Below, one piece after another: positions 36,001-43,400 of a stretch of 64,000 nucleotides of DNA (positions are counted from its first letter, which is position 1; the number at the start of each line of letters is the position of its first letter). Source of the stretch: Runella salmonicolor (GTDB lineage Bacteria > Bacteroidota > Bacteroidia > Cytophagales > Spirosomataceae); NCBI RefSeq assembly GCF_024158025.1, contig NZ_JAMZEL010000010.1, positions 62,001 through 126,000 on the forward strand, in the 5' to 3' direction. A program made the translations under genes and the position numbers. The notes beneath the pieces are model-generated. The model saw only the letters and a list, made by a program, of their open reading frames with translations, searched no databases and was not told the DNA's origin.

Positions 36001-36203
36001 TCCAACGGTTCGGTAATTTGGCTTTCGATGATGTCGGAGTTGGCTCCTGTGTACGACGTACTCACCGAAATCAAGGGTGGGTCAATGGCCGGGTAGTCAC
36101 GAACGGCCAAAAAAGTAAGTCCAACGACTCCAAAGATGACCACTGCCAAGTTCATGACTGTGGCAAGCACGGGACGATTAATCGATAGTTCAGAAATGTT
36201 CAT
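33099..36203 (-). CDS. RND efflux pump, inner-membrane permease (AcrB-like)
   Basis: The 1034-aa hydrophobe/amphiphile efflux RND protein has 12 predicted helices. It starts MNISELSINRPVLATVMNLA. The TM4 proton-relay signature GLVVDDGIVVTEN shows the two adjacent Asp. The C-terminal half has LIGLVTKNGILIVEFAN. It exports drugs or lipophilic compounds by proton antiport, together with the membrane-fusion and TolC proteins of the same operon. Its start overlaps the stop of the upstream fusion-protein gene by ATGA. Confidence 0.96.
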   Translation of the reverse strand: MNISELSINRPVLATVMNLAVVIFGVVGLTFLAVRDYPAIDPPLISVSTSYTGANSDIIESQITEPLEKQINGIQGIRTITSSSSQGNSQISVEFNLGVDLEAAASDVRDKVSQAVRSLPQDINAPPVVSKADANGDFIMIVAIQSETKSLLELSDYAENVLQQQIQTVDEVSAINIFGQKSYAMRIWLNPDKMSAYNVAFSDIRTALNSENIELPPGKIYGNNTDLTIRVLGRMTTEKQFQDLIIREDATGIVRLSDVAKVELGPEQLEQSWKFNGLHAVGLAIIPQPGANNIKIADEIYKRLEQIQKSSKSDIQLKVLSDNTKNIRNSLAEVEETLIISFILVVLVIFFFFRDWLIAIRPLIDIPISLVATFFIMYLAGFSVNILTMLAIVLATGLVVDDGIVVTENIFKKLEQGFPIRKAAIEGSKEIFFAVISTSITLAIVFLPVIFLEGFIGSLFREFGVTLASAVLVSAFVSLTITPVLNVYLTRKKAGHGRFYQKTEPFFRGMENLYEVMLKGFLKVRWVAWIVIAGCGGIIWFCMGNLKSELAPLEDRSSIRFNVTAPEGTSYSAMAQIADDLGKFLYDSIPERDFIFVRTPGGGPGGGGSTNSAAPRLALVPPTERTRSQSDITNDLQKKLGRFNQARVFAVQEQTISVGFGSRGGLPVQFILQNQDLDKLRAIIPKFLEAARNDKTFANVDVNLKFNRPELKLTVDRMKIKDLGLTTQDVIATIQAAFSGGRLAYFIQNGFQYSVIAQVERSDRNKPEDIGRLYVRNVRGENIPLSSVIKWEESTNPTTIYHYNRYKAATISASLSEGYTIGDGIAAMDKIAAKLLDESYQTALSGPSRDFSESSSNILFAFALALVLIYLVLAAQFESFIDPFTIMITVPLALAGALLSLWVYDQTLNIFSQIGMIMLIGLVTKNGILIVEFANKRREQGLKKMEAVVDAATQRLRPILMTSLATSLGALPIALSLGAAGSSRIPLGIVVVCGILFSLVLTLFVVPAVYTYVSGEHKTIESEETPKEAEMPVH

Positions 36204-37267
36204 CGCTTTGTTGCTTTTCGTACTTTAAGAATGGCATCAGGTTTGGCAAATAATACTCCAGTCACTACCACCGAGTCTCCTTCACTGATTCCCTGCGTGA
36301 TTTCAACATTATTGGCAGTACGTAATCCTGTTTGGACATTGACAAAGGAAGCCTTGCCTCCTTTTACTAAAATTACTTGGCTGTTTCTATCGTCAGGAAT
36401 TATGGCATTGGTCGGAATCATAATGGCTTTTTTGTTATTGCCACTACTAACAATCACTTTGGCAAATGCCCCTGGGTTGACCCGTGAATCATCCAGCAAT
36501 GCGCGCACCATCAGGTTGCGGGTCAGGCGGTTGGCTTGGGGTTCAAGCGCTATTACCGTAGCTTTTCTCATGGTGGTATCCCTGCCTTCCAGTTTTACTT
36601 TCACCACACTTCCTATCCGTATCAGATCGCTGTTTTCTTCGGGAAGGGTAAAGTCGATTTTCATTTTACCTAATTGCTGCATAGTGGCAAGAATACTCGT
36701 CGGAGTCACATACGCACCAGGACTCACTTGTCGCAGTCCAACTGTCCCCGTGAAAGGTGCACGAATGATGGTTTTATCAATCAATGTTTGGGTATAAGCA
36801 ATATCTGCTTTCAGCGTATTGACCGTGTTCAAAGCGGCATCATAATCGCTCTGATTGATTCCATTTACCTCCAAAAGCTTCCTTAGTCGCTCTTCGGTTT
36901 TTGTAGCAGTCTCCAACTGAACTTTCGTCCGCTTTACCTGTGCTTCTAAATCGGCGCTATTGATACGCGCCATTACCGTTCCCTCAGCCACCGACTTGCC
37001 TTCCGGAACGTTTAGGTATGTGAGCCGCCCGCTGACTTCAGGCCGCAGTTCCGTAGACTCCCCCGGAATAATGGTTCCATTGGCTTCAATGACATTGGTA
37101 ACGGGCTGAGAAGTGGCTACCATCACATCTACAATCGTGGGTTTGTCTTTTTTATCATCACCGCCTTTCGGTTTTTCTTTTTTTTCTTTACAGGCTGCGA
37201 AAGTCAAACAAAACAAAATTGTGTACAAAGAGATATAGGTAGAGGGAATTCTTTTAGGGCAATTCAT
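36200..37267 (-). CDS. RND efflux membrane-fusion protein (AcrA/HlyD-like)
   Basis: The 355-aa periplasmic adaptor has a lipoprotein-type start (ILFCLTFAACKEKKEK). The barrel-sandwich region is LRPEVSGRLTYLNVPEGKSV, followed by a helical hairpin, then the beta-barrel segment RAPFTGTVGLRQVSPGAYV. It links the RND permease to TolC. It is the first gene of the minus-strand operon 37267-31653. Confidence 0.95.
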   Translation of the reverse strand: MNCPKRIPSTYISLYTILFCLTFAACKEKKEKPKGGDDKKDKPTIVDVMVATSQPVTNVIEANGTIIPGESTELRPEVSGRLTYLNVPEGKSVAEGTVMARINSADLEAQVKRTKVQLETATKTEERLRKLLEVNGINQSDYDAALNTVNTLKADIAYTQTLIDKTIIRAPFTGTVGLRQVSPGAYVTPTSILATMQQLGKMKIDFTLPEENSDLIRIGSVVKVKLEGRDTTMRKATVIALEPQANRLTRNLMVRALLDDSRVNPGAFAKVIVSSGNNKKAIMIPTNAIIPDDRNSQVILVKGGKASFVNVQTGLRTANNVEITQGISEGDSVVVTGVLFAKPDAILKVRKATKR

Positions 37268-37516
37268 TAAAATACCAGTTAAGTAGTCGAATAATATAAA
37301 GTTGAATCAGCAGAATTACTCATAATAATATATAACTACAAATATATGTATTCGTTGGTGAAGCCGGCGGTGATTCCTACCCAAAAGCCCTAAAAATGAG
37401 AGCAACCACGGTTAAAACGCTACGAGCGCCAAAATGACCTTTTGATAGGAGCACTTTTTGGCGTAATTCTGAAGTTTATTTACCCTTAATGAAATACATT
37501 TTTAAACAAAACAAAA

Positions 37517-37557
37517 CCCGACCTCGCTACTTGTTTTTAAGCAAATCCGAGACCGGG
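37517..37557 (-). terminator. minus-strand terminator beside the left 59-bp repeat
   Basis: CCCGACCTCG (37517-37526) and CGAGACCGGG (37548-37557) pair at 8 of 10 positions. On the minus strand a T-rich run (TTTTGTTTTGTTT) follows. It lies just past the left copy of the duplicated DUF3570 3' end, where that gene's original terminator would be expected. The rest of 37268-37809 shows no gene. Confidence 0.6.
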
Positions 37558-37579
37558 AAGTTATAAAAATAAGACAGGT

Positions 37580-37638
37580 TACTTCAATTTCATCGCCAGC
37601 GTTACGCTGTTGCCAACCATCCCCGTACTGCGCAGGTA
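37580..37638 (-). repeat. left copy of a 59-bp perfect direct repeat (DUF3570 3' end)
   Basis: These 59 bases are identical to 42067-42125, the last codons of the DUF3570 gene. Here they stand alone without the rest of the gene. The two copies flank the HicBA/restriction-modification segment, so they mark its borders. Confidence 0.93.
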
Positions 37639-37809
37639 AGAACGTCGGCAACAGGGGCAATGTAGTCTGTTTCCTTTTCAAAAATAGCTCGATATGATTC
37701 TTTGAGGCGAATGTATTCTTTTCCACCTCTTGTGTTGGTTAAACCTTTAAATCAACTCAATATCATTCTTTTTACCTCCATTTTGGCCTTCTTTCAAATT
37801 CCTTTGGCT

Positions 37810-38025
37810 TCAGTTTTGAAAATCTTCCATACTCAAATTCGATTGCCTCAGTATGGAGCGAAAAGTGCCAAAAGGTATCTCCTTTTTACCCATCGGAACG
37901 ATAACAGTTAAAACGGGATGACCATCTTTTCGAAATTTGGCATGGCTACCTTTTTGAGAGACAAACTCAAAACCCATTCGTAAAAGCACCTTCACAATAT
38001 AGTCGGAAGAATATAGTTTAGGCAT
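37810..38025 (-). CDS. hicA: HicA-type toxin
   Basis: The 71-aa protein starts MPKLYSSDYIVKVLLRMGFE. It carries the HicA dsRBD-like core with the catalytic His in SQKGSHAKFRKDG and PMGKKEIPFGTFRSILRQ. HicA toxins cut mRNA. The start at 38025 overlaps the HicB stop by 8 nt; a longer frame up to 38115 runs through the HicB gene in another frame and is not used. It is the second gene of the pair. Confidence 0.9.
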   Translation of the reverse strand: MPKLYSSDYIVKVLLRMGFEFVSQKGSHAKFRKDGHPVLTVIVPMGKKEIPFGTFRSILRQSNLSMEDFQN

Positions 38026-38230
38026 ACGAAATGGTGGCGTGTACGAGTTCGGGCTGCTCGATTTTGGTGACGTTTTCTTGACTGTTATCTTCAAGATAAA
38101 GTGCAAGGGCTTCATTTAAGTTATCTAAAGCCTCTTGTCTGGTTTCGCCAAAGCTCGAAATATCTATGTTCAGACATTGAGCCACAAAATACTGCTCCTC
38201 TTTCCAAATGACATATTCTAAGTGTAGCAT
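38018..38230 (-). CDS. hicB: HicB-type antitoxin
   Basis: The 70-aa protein has the HicB partial RNase H fold (VIWKEEQYFVAQCLNIDISS, then GETRQEALDNLNEALALYLE). It ends without a C-terminal DNA-binding domain, so operon autoregulation, if any, needs another factor. It precedes hicA with an 8-nt overlap, the antitoxin-first order. A TATATTTG box (minus strand, 38246-38253) lies upstream of the ATG. Confidence 0.9.
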   Translation of the reverse strand: MLHLEYVIWKEEQYFVAQCLNIDISSFGETRQEALDNLNEALALYLEDNSQENVTKIEQPELVHATISYA

Positions 38231-38245
38231 AACAGGATTTTTTTA

Positions 38246-38253
38246 CAAATATA
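38246..38253 (-). promoter_or_regulatory. -7 box candidate for hicBA
   Basis: On the minus strand this reads TATATTTG, fitting TAnnTTTG, 16 nt before the hicB ATG. The upstream TTTG is at a non-standard distance. Confidence 0.35.
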
Positions 38254-38258
38254 AATAT

Positions 38259-38324
38259 TTATTCCTCCAAAATCATTTGCTCTACTTCGGCTTCGGCATT
38301 CTCTAAAATTTCTTTGGTTTCGGT
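38259..38324 (-). pseudogene. possible coding remnant downstream of the specificity gene
   Basis: On the minus strand a short frame reads TETKEILENAEAEVEQMILEE then stop, with an in-frame TAA just before it. The style (charged, helical, terminal) resembles the C-terminal tail of a restriction-system protein. It lies between hicB and the specificity gene and may be the remains of a longer reading frame. Confidence 0.3.
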
Positions 38325-38364
38325 TTATAGGCATTTGGCTTGTAACAAAATAGACTTGGGTACG

Positions 38365-39786
38365 CTACTTCTTGACATAAATCACATCCTCATTCATCTT
38401 CTTGATGGCTTCCTGCTCCAAATAGTAGGCTTCGCTTCGTAAGCCATTAGCTTTTAGTGCCAAATCGTTGATTTCTTTTAGTAATTGTTCATCTTGTAGG
38501 ATTGGAACGGGGACTGAAGCCAAATGCTCTGGCTCAATTTCATCAACTACAGAACCATAAATCAGTCTATCTATTAACATTTTCCCAAAATCAGAATTAA
38601 GCCAAATGTAAAGATAACCTGCTACCAAATTGGAATTGGGAGTTATTCTTAATACATGATCATTTGCAATCCATTTTTTCCAATGTTTAGGCACAATATT
38701 AACCTTACCTACTGTTCCGCTTCGTGTCACCAAAATCATATTTTCATATAACAACAACTGGGCGGTCATTCTTTCGCCATGAATAGAAGTAGATAAATAC
38801 TTTTTGCCAGAAGGATCCAATTCAAAAAGTTGTTTCCCTCCAAAAAATACAGTACCATGTTCTTCTTCAACATATATTCGTTTGAATCTAAGAGGCAAAA
38901 ATATTTTACTTGTCAATTCGCTACTTCCCAACGGTAAAACCTTAGCCCCACTATCCAATAGGCAATCAATGATTTTTTCAACAATTGGTACATGGAAAGA
39001 CCCTTCTAAACGGTCATTGAGTTGGTCTGATGATACAATAAAGGTTTGTACATCTGTCTCGTTTCTATACAAATCAGGCTTTAAACTATCAAAATCAGGC
39101 AGTTTGAGGGCTTCCAATAAAAGTTTTTCGGCTTTGTCTATCAAATCGTTGCTTTCATCTCGCAAAGCAAAAGAACGTATCACTTTTTCGTGAATTTCCT
39201 TTTTGAGGTTTTCGGGTGCGTTTGGAATAGGTACATTTTCTAAATGTTCAGGTTCAATGTGCTGAATGACAGCCCCATAGTTGTTAGTAGTTAAAACCAG
39301 CTGCCCCGTTTTTGTCTTCAAATAAGCAAATACATAACCTGAATGCTCATCATTATTAGCTTCTATTCTTATTAAATCATGGCTAAATATCTTATCTTTC
39401 AACGTCTCAGAAACGATTGTGCATTTCCCGATTGTACCTGAACAAGTTAGCAAAATTTGATTTTTCTTAACCCTAAGTGCGTTAATGTCGGTTTGAGTTC
39501 TTGATGAAATGTACTTATCAGGTTTAGGTCTGGTGTCTAAAATTTGGGAAGGTTGAAATATGGGCATATCAGATTTTTCAACAAAAACCCTTTTAAACCT
39601 GCCAAAATGATGTGCTTTTGCCAAGGCATTTAAACCACACAATCTTACCGAAGGATATTTACATTCTTTCAAAGTAGTAAAAGCAGCGCGGGCATCAATA
39701 TTAAAAACATTGGCTTCTAAACGGTACTTAGCTTGCTCCACTTCCAAACTTTGTACAGTTGTCCATTTCAAATCATTGGTTACCAT
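38365..39786 (-). CDS. hsdS: restriction-modification specificity subunit (HsdS-like)
   Basis: The 473-aa protein contains two target-recognition halves, each with the repeated pattern seen in HsdS. Compare 'QILLTCSGTIGKCTIVSET' with 'MILVTRSGTVGKVNIVPKH', and 'YGAVIQHIEPEHLENVPIP' with 'YGSVVDEIEPEHLASVPVP'. It reads a bipartite DNA target for the methylase. The start at 39786 is preferred because ATGGTAA overlaps the methylase stop and GAGGAGGG lies just upstream; an earlier ATG at 39810 is less likely. Confidence 0.92.
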   Translation of the reverse strand: MVTNDLKWTTVQSLEVEQAKYRLEANVFNIDARAAFTTLKECKYPSVRLCGLNALAKAHHFGRFKRVFVEKSDMPIFQPSQILDTRPKPDKYISSRTQTDINALRVKKNQILLTCSGTIGKCTIVSETLKDKIFSHDLIRIEANNDEHSGYVFAYLKTKTGQLVLTTNNYGAVIQHIEPEHLENVPIPNAPENLKKEIHEKVIRSFALRDESNDLIDKAEKLLLEALKLPDFDSLKPDLYRNETDVQTFIVSSDQLNDRLEGSFHVPIVEKIIDCLLDSGAKVLPLGSSELTSKIFLPLRFKRIYVEEEHGTVFFGGKQLFELDPSGKKYLSTSIHGERMTAQLLLYENMILVTRSGTVGKVNIVPKHWKKWIANDHVLRITPNSNLVAGYLYIWLNSDFGKMLIDRLIYGSVVDEIEPEHLASVPVPILQDEQLLKEINDLALKANGLRSEAYYLEQEAIKKMNEDVIYVKK

Positions 39787-41717
39787 GACATTCCCTCCTC
39801 TTTTTTCCATTTTGTAAAAATATCAGGCACAAGTAGCGTATGGTCGTCCAATTCGGTTTCTTCATAGGTTTCAATTTCGCCATTGTCTAATACCCGTGTT
39901 TTCGAAAAGTAAAGAATCTCCCCATCCTTATCTCTTTTTGGCGTTGGGTTCCCCCGTTTGTCGTGTCCCACTTTTTCAACCATTGCCATAAAAATTGGAT
40001 AGTTAGCGTTTGGCTCTCGTAGTTCTTCTTCGGTCTTTTTCTGAACAACTAATAATGAGGTTTGAACACCTGTAAAAGGCTGAAAGGTGTCTTGGTGCAA
40101 GTCAATACTGGCTACGATGCGGGTATTTGCTAAAAGCCATTTACGAATATCAATCAAACCTGGCGCCCCCAAAATACTGTCCGGTAACACAATAGCCAAC
40201 CGTCCGTTTGGTTTGAGCAACTGTACACAACGCTCAATAAAGACCTGCTCAGGAGGCATTGATTTTGAGTTTTTAGCAATGGCATATTGTGCCAAAATAT
40301 GGCTATCATCAATTGGAATTTTAGAACCAAAAGGCGGATTGGTAATGATTACATCAAAATACCCAATTTTTGAATGGTGGGTAAGGTCAGTTACTTCAAC
40401 GCCCAATGCTTTTGCCAATGTTTCTTTAAAATCGCTATTCCATTCGTGAGGTGGTAATAATGAGTTTTCTCGTAAAATATTCCCACTTCCGTCGTTGTTC
40501 ATTACCATATTCATTTTAGTGGCTTTCACTAAATCGGGATTAATGTCAAACCCAAAGAAATTCCGTTTGGCCACATCGGAAATAATATCTCTAACTCTCT
40601 GTTTATCAAAGTCATTCCATTGCTTTTCGGGTTTACCAAACTGCTTTTCGCAACGCTCTTTTATTTGGGCAATCACGTGGTTCATAGCATTAACAAGGAA
40701 TCCCCCTGTACCGCAACTACTGTCTAAAACTCTTTCATTGGGCCTTGGATTTACCATTTTTACGGCCATCGCCATTACATTACGAGGCGTAAAAAATTCG
40801 CCTCTATCACCACGTAGATTTGAGCCAACAATTTCTTCATAAGCACGACCTTTTACGTCTATCGCTGTATCTAAAAGGCTGTATTTTTGAAGTTCACCCA
40901 CCACGCCAGCAATGGTTCGAGGCGAAAGTTCCAAAACCTCATTTGTAGCAAATATTTGGCCGTATTTTGCTTTTACTTTTTCGAAGATTTTGGCAATTCG
41001 TTTTTTTGCGGTCAGTTGTCCGTCTTGGTTATTACGTTCTTTTGAAGTAACATAAAACTGAATATCTTCCACAATATTTTTTTCGTCCTCGATTTTGCAG
41101 AAAATCAATTTCAACAATTCAAAAAAGGCAGGTTGCTTTTGCATACCCTCATTAGCGTAAATCACATTGTGGCACTTCCGAAAGGCAAACAACAAGTTAT
41201 CCCCAATGGCTTTTTTCTGCTGATTTCTTTTGGGGCGGTCAATATCTTCTATATCCGTTTTGAACGACGGAATATCTATATAGTCCTCAAATCTTTCTTT
41301 GTCCTTATCCTTTATTTTTCGCCAAACTTCTTTTTCTTGGCCGTTTGTCCACATACCCCATTCGCAGTTGAGCGATGCCGCCATATAAGATTTCAACTGT
41401 TCAACACCTTCTTTTTTATCAGAGGGCTTAACGCTGTCTTTCTTGCACTCAATGATGATTTTGATGTTTTCTTGAGAGAAATCAGTACAATTTTCTGGAA
41501 AAAGAGCCACATCAACGCGCTTGTTTGAAGAGCCAACTTTTATGGCATACTCTACTCGAATCAATAACTTAGGGTAGCCGTGTTCACCGACCAACCTTTT
41601 TTCAATGTTCTGTCTTACATATTCTTCGGGCGTATCATTACGAAATTTTCCGTCAATGTAATCCCTAATCTTACCTTCGGGGACAGTGATAGTAGCAGTA
41701 GTTTGTTCTGTTGTCAT
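39780..41717 (-). CDS. hsdM: N6-adenine DNA methylase with fused PD-(D/E)xK nuclease-like domain
   Basis: The 645-aa protein begins with an HSDR_N-like PD-(D/E)xK domain: RVDVALF with Asp69, then IIIECKKD with Glu90 and Lys92. An N-6 MTase body follows, with GEFFTPRNVM (307-316), AdoMet motif I DSSCGTGGF (332-340) and catalytic NPPF (460-463). Together with the S subunit this resembles BcgI-type type IIB systems, where one polypeptide cuts and methylates. No separate hsdR exists in the window. The start at 41717 (MTTEQTTATI) is chosen because the open frame upstream to 41837 lies in an inverted-repeat region. Confidence 0.88.
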   Translation of the reverse strand: MTTEQTTATITVPEGKIRDYIDGKFRNDTPEEYVRQNIEKRLVGEHGYPKLLIRVEYAIKVGSSNKRVDVALFPENCTDFSQENIKIIIECKKDSVKPSDKKEGVEQLKSYMAASLNCEWGMWTNGQEKEVWRKIKDKDKERFEDYIDIPSFKTDIEDIDRPKRNQQKKAIGDNLLFAFRKCHNVIYANEGMQKQPAFFELLKLIFCKIEDEKNIVEDIQFYVTSKERNNQDGQLTAKKRIAKIFEKVKAKYGQIFATNEVLELSPRTIAGVVGELQKYSLLDTAIDVKGRAYEEIVGSNLRGDRGEFFTPRNVMAMAVKMVNPRPNERVLDSSCGTGGFLVNAMNHVIAQIKERCEKQFGKPEKQWNDFDKQRVRDIISDVAKRNFFGFDINPDLVKATKMNMVMNNDGSGNILRENSLLPPHEWNSDFKETLAKALGVEVTDLTHHSKIGYFDVIITNPPFGSKIPIDDSHILAQYAIAKNSKSMPPEQVFIERCVQLLKPNGRLAIVLPDSILGAPGLIDIRKWLLANTRIVASIDLHQDTFQPFTGVQTSLLVVQKKTEEELREPNANYPIFMAMVEKVGHDKRGNPTPKRDKDGEILYFSKTRVLDNGEIETYEETELDDHTLLVPDIFTKWKKEEGMSW

Positions 41718-41744
41718 AGCGCGGTCAAGACCGACCATAAAAAA

Positions 41745-41879
41745 GCGTGAGTCGTTGCCATTACCCGTCTCTGAGGCCCTAGGAAGCCCTGCAAACAAAG
41801 TAAGACAACGCTCACGCAGACCACGCGAGCGTTGCACTTAACTTTCCCTGTTTGCATCGAAATTTCCTAGGTTTCAGAG
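41745..41879. repeat. complex inverted repeats upstream of the methylase gene
   Basis: GCGTGAGTCGTTG (41745-41757) is inverted relative to CAACGCTCACGC (41806-41817). CAACGCTC (41806-41813) is also inverted relative to GAGCGTTG (41827-41834). Outer arms CTCTGA...CTAGGAA (41769-41785) and TTCCTAG...TCAGAG (41864-41879) extend the symmetry. The alternatives cannot all form at once. Confidence 0.65.
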
Positions 41880-42021
41880 TACAGGATTATTAAGCTAAAC
41901 GCTATTTCTATATGTCGTTAGTTTTTGGGTTCGATAGTCAGTTGGTTTGTGTTCATCCGCAAAGATGCAAAATGATGGTGAGATATGTAAGGCTTATTTT
42001 TATTTTATACCGCAACAAAAA

Positions 42022-42045
42022 GCCCCAACGGTGGCTCGTCGGGGC
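42022..42045 (-). terminator. minus-strand terminator after the DUF3570 gene
   Basis: GCCCCAACG (42022-42030), loop GTGGCT and CGTCGGGGC (42037-42045) form a 9-bp stem with one G-T pair. A TTTTTGTTG run follows on the minus strand. It lies about 20 nt after the DUF3570 stop codon. The remaining bases of 41880-42021 show no gene. Confidence 0.75.
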
Positions 42046-42065
42046 GGTAAATGGAACCTAAAAAT

Positions 42066-43274
42066 CTACTTCAATTTCATCGCCAGCGTTACGCTGTTGC
42101 CAACCATCCCCGTACTGCGCAGGTAGTGCCCGTAGCGGAGTTCAACGGAGTGCCACTGCTTGATACCGAACAAGCCACCGGGGGGCGCAACTCGTATACC
42201 AGTACCCACAAAATGACTGGTAAAACCCGAAATGTCATAATCGCTCGTGTAATAGACCTCCGTAGGGCGGTGCTTTCCATAGGCGTTAAAATAACGTACC
42301 GCCGTTTGGTTATGAAAACGATAAAACGGACTGACCGATACGAAAGGCGTTATTTTATAGGTTGCTTCAAAATTGGCAGTGTGGGCTTTCATGCCCCAAT
42401 CGTCGGCGTAAAAACGATAGAATCCCCGCAAGATAACCTTGTCACCTAGAAAATAGCTTAGGCGCGCTCCTACTGGCAATTTAAACCGCGACCCGGGCAG
42501 TTTTTCGACCGTATGCGAACCATCAGTAAAATAAACGCGGTGGTAAGGCGTGCTCAACAGCCCTTGTTGAAACGCTGGCTCTACCGTAATTAACAATTGG
42601 AGGCGTTTATTGATGACTTGCGACAGTGACAACGCTAAATTGTACGAATTTCGGGGTTTATACGCGACGGGGTCGCGGTCACCTTCGGCGGCGGAGCCGT
42701 AGCCTGCTGGTCGCAGTTCGGATGGTAATATCGCCATCCAAGTATCAAAAAAAGCGCCCGCTTTAAGGCTAAATTCGCGATTATTATCCTTAGAAATTTT
42801 CGCAAAGTTGACATTAAAACCATGCGACTGGTAATCATATTCGGTTGAATACGAATAGCTTAACCCGTGAGAGGTACGGGTAGCATCATCCTTCACAGTC
42901 CACGACAACGACGGATACACGTGCGTATCACTGCGCGAGGCTGATGAAATCGTCAGAGGGTCAATGTTATCGGAAGAAGCCGAAGTATAATGGTCAATGT
43001 TGAAATCTGCATTGATAAAATGTTGGCGGCTTTTTCGATCAATAAATGACAATTTTAAATCAATCGAATTGGAAAAATTGCTCAATTTTTCAGTCCCGAT
43101 TCCTCCCGTTACGGCTGAATTATTGCCGTCCTGTCCGTAATAACCAGCAACCAAATTTACCTCTTCTATTTTGAGTTTACGTTTTTCGTAAGCCTCTTTG
43201 TCGTTGGTAGTTTGGGCACAGACGCCTTTTAGCAAGCCTACCAATAATCCGACGGTTAATACGATTTTTTTCAT
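42066..43274 (-). CDS. DUF3570 outer-membrane barrel protein
   Basis: The 402-aa protein has a signal peptide (MKKIVLTVGLLVGLLKGVCAQ). Its amphipathic strands are typical of an outer-membrane barrel (for example HQSVELRYGHYLRST-like segments near the end) and match DUF3570. DUF3570 genes regularly accompany DUF4266 and ApbE genes in predicted flavin-based extracytoplasmic redox loci, as here. The 3' end carries the 59-bp sequence duplicated at 37580. A perfect 33-bp palindrome lies in the leader between DUF4266 and this gene. Confidence 0.85.
   Translation of the reverse strand: MKKIVLTVGLLVGLLKGVCAQTTNDKEAYEKRKLKIEEVNLVAGYYGQDGNNSAVTGGIGTEKLSNFSNSIDLKLSFIDRKSRQHFINADFNIDHYTSASSDNIDPLTISSASRSDTHVYPSLSWTVKDDATRTSHGLSYSYSTEYDYQSHGFNVNFAKISKDNNREFSLKAGAFFDTWMAILPSELRPAGYGSAAEGDRDPVAYKPRNSYNLALSLSQVINKRLQLLITVEPAFQQGLLSTPYHRVYFTDGSHTVEKLPGSRFKLPVGARLSYFLGDKVILRGFYRFYADDWGMKAHTANFEATYKITPFVSVSPFYRFHNQTAVRYFNAYGKHRPTEVYYTSDYDISGFTSHFVGTGIRVAPPGGLFGIKQWHSVELRYGHYLRSTGMVGNSVTLAMKLK
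42067..42125 (-). repeat. right copy of the 59-bp direct repeat (inside DUF3570 3' end)
   Basis: This copy is part of the intact DUF3570 gene and includes all but the last base of its stop codon. It is identical over 59 bp to 37580-37638. Confidence 0.93.
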
Positions 43275-43356
43275 TTAGGGAGTGTATTTTATAAATCACG
43301 CAGTGACGCAAAGTGCGCTCTGAAACACTGGGGAGGTTTTTGAAACGTCGGTATGA

Positions 43357-43389
43357 AACGTCGGCGAGGTTTTGAACCTCGCCGACGTT
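43357..43389. repeat. intergenic palindromic repeat (copy B) between DUF4266 and DUF3570 genes
   Basis: This perfect 33-bp palindrome (arms AACGTCGGCGAGGTT) lies 11 nt after the DUF4266 stop on the minus strand. It differs from copy A at 33024-33056 at one base. A degenerate partial copy lies just before it, at about 43332-43350. Confidence 0.92.
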
Positions 43390-43400
43390 AGACATTTAGC

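Noticed and set aside
37502..37726. Short minus-strand open frame next to the efflux operon
   Set aside because: It runs through the 59-bp repeat and a terminator hairpin and has no protein-like features.
38026..38115. N-terminal extension of HicA
   Set aside because: The extension is the HicB gene read in another frame; HicA proteins begin near MPKLYSSDY.
41718..41837. N-terminal extension of the methylase
   Set aside because: The extra 40 residues have no family similarity and the DNA is a nest of inverted repeats; the ATG at 41717 begins the conserved protein.
37580..42125. Transposon or prophage origin for the HicBA/RM segment
   Set aside because: No transposase, integrase, terminal inverted repeats or phage genes are seen; only the direct repeats support an insertion.
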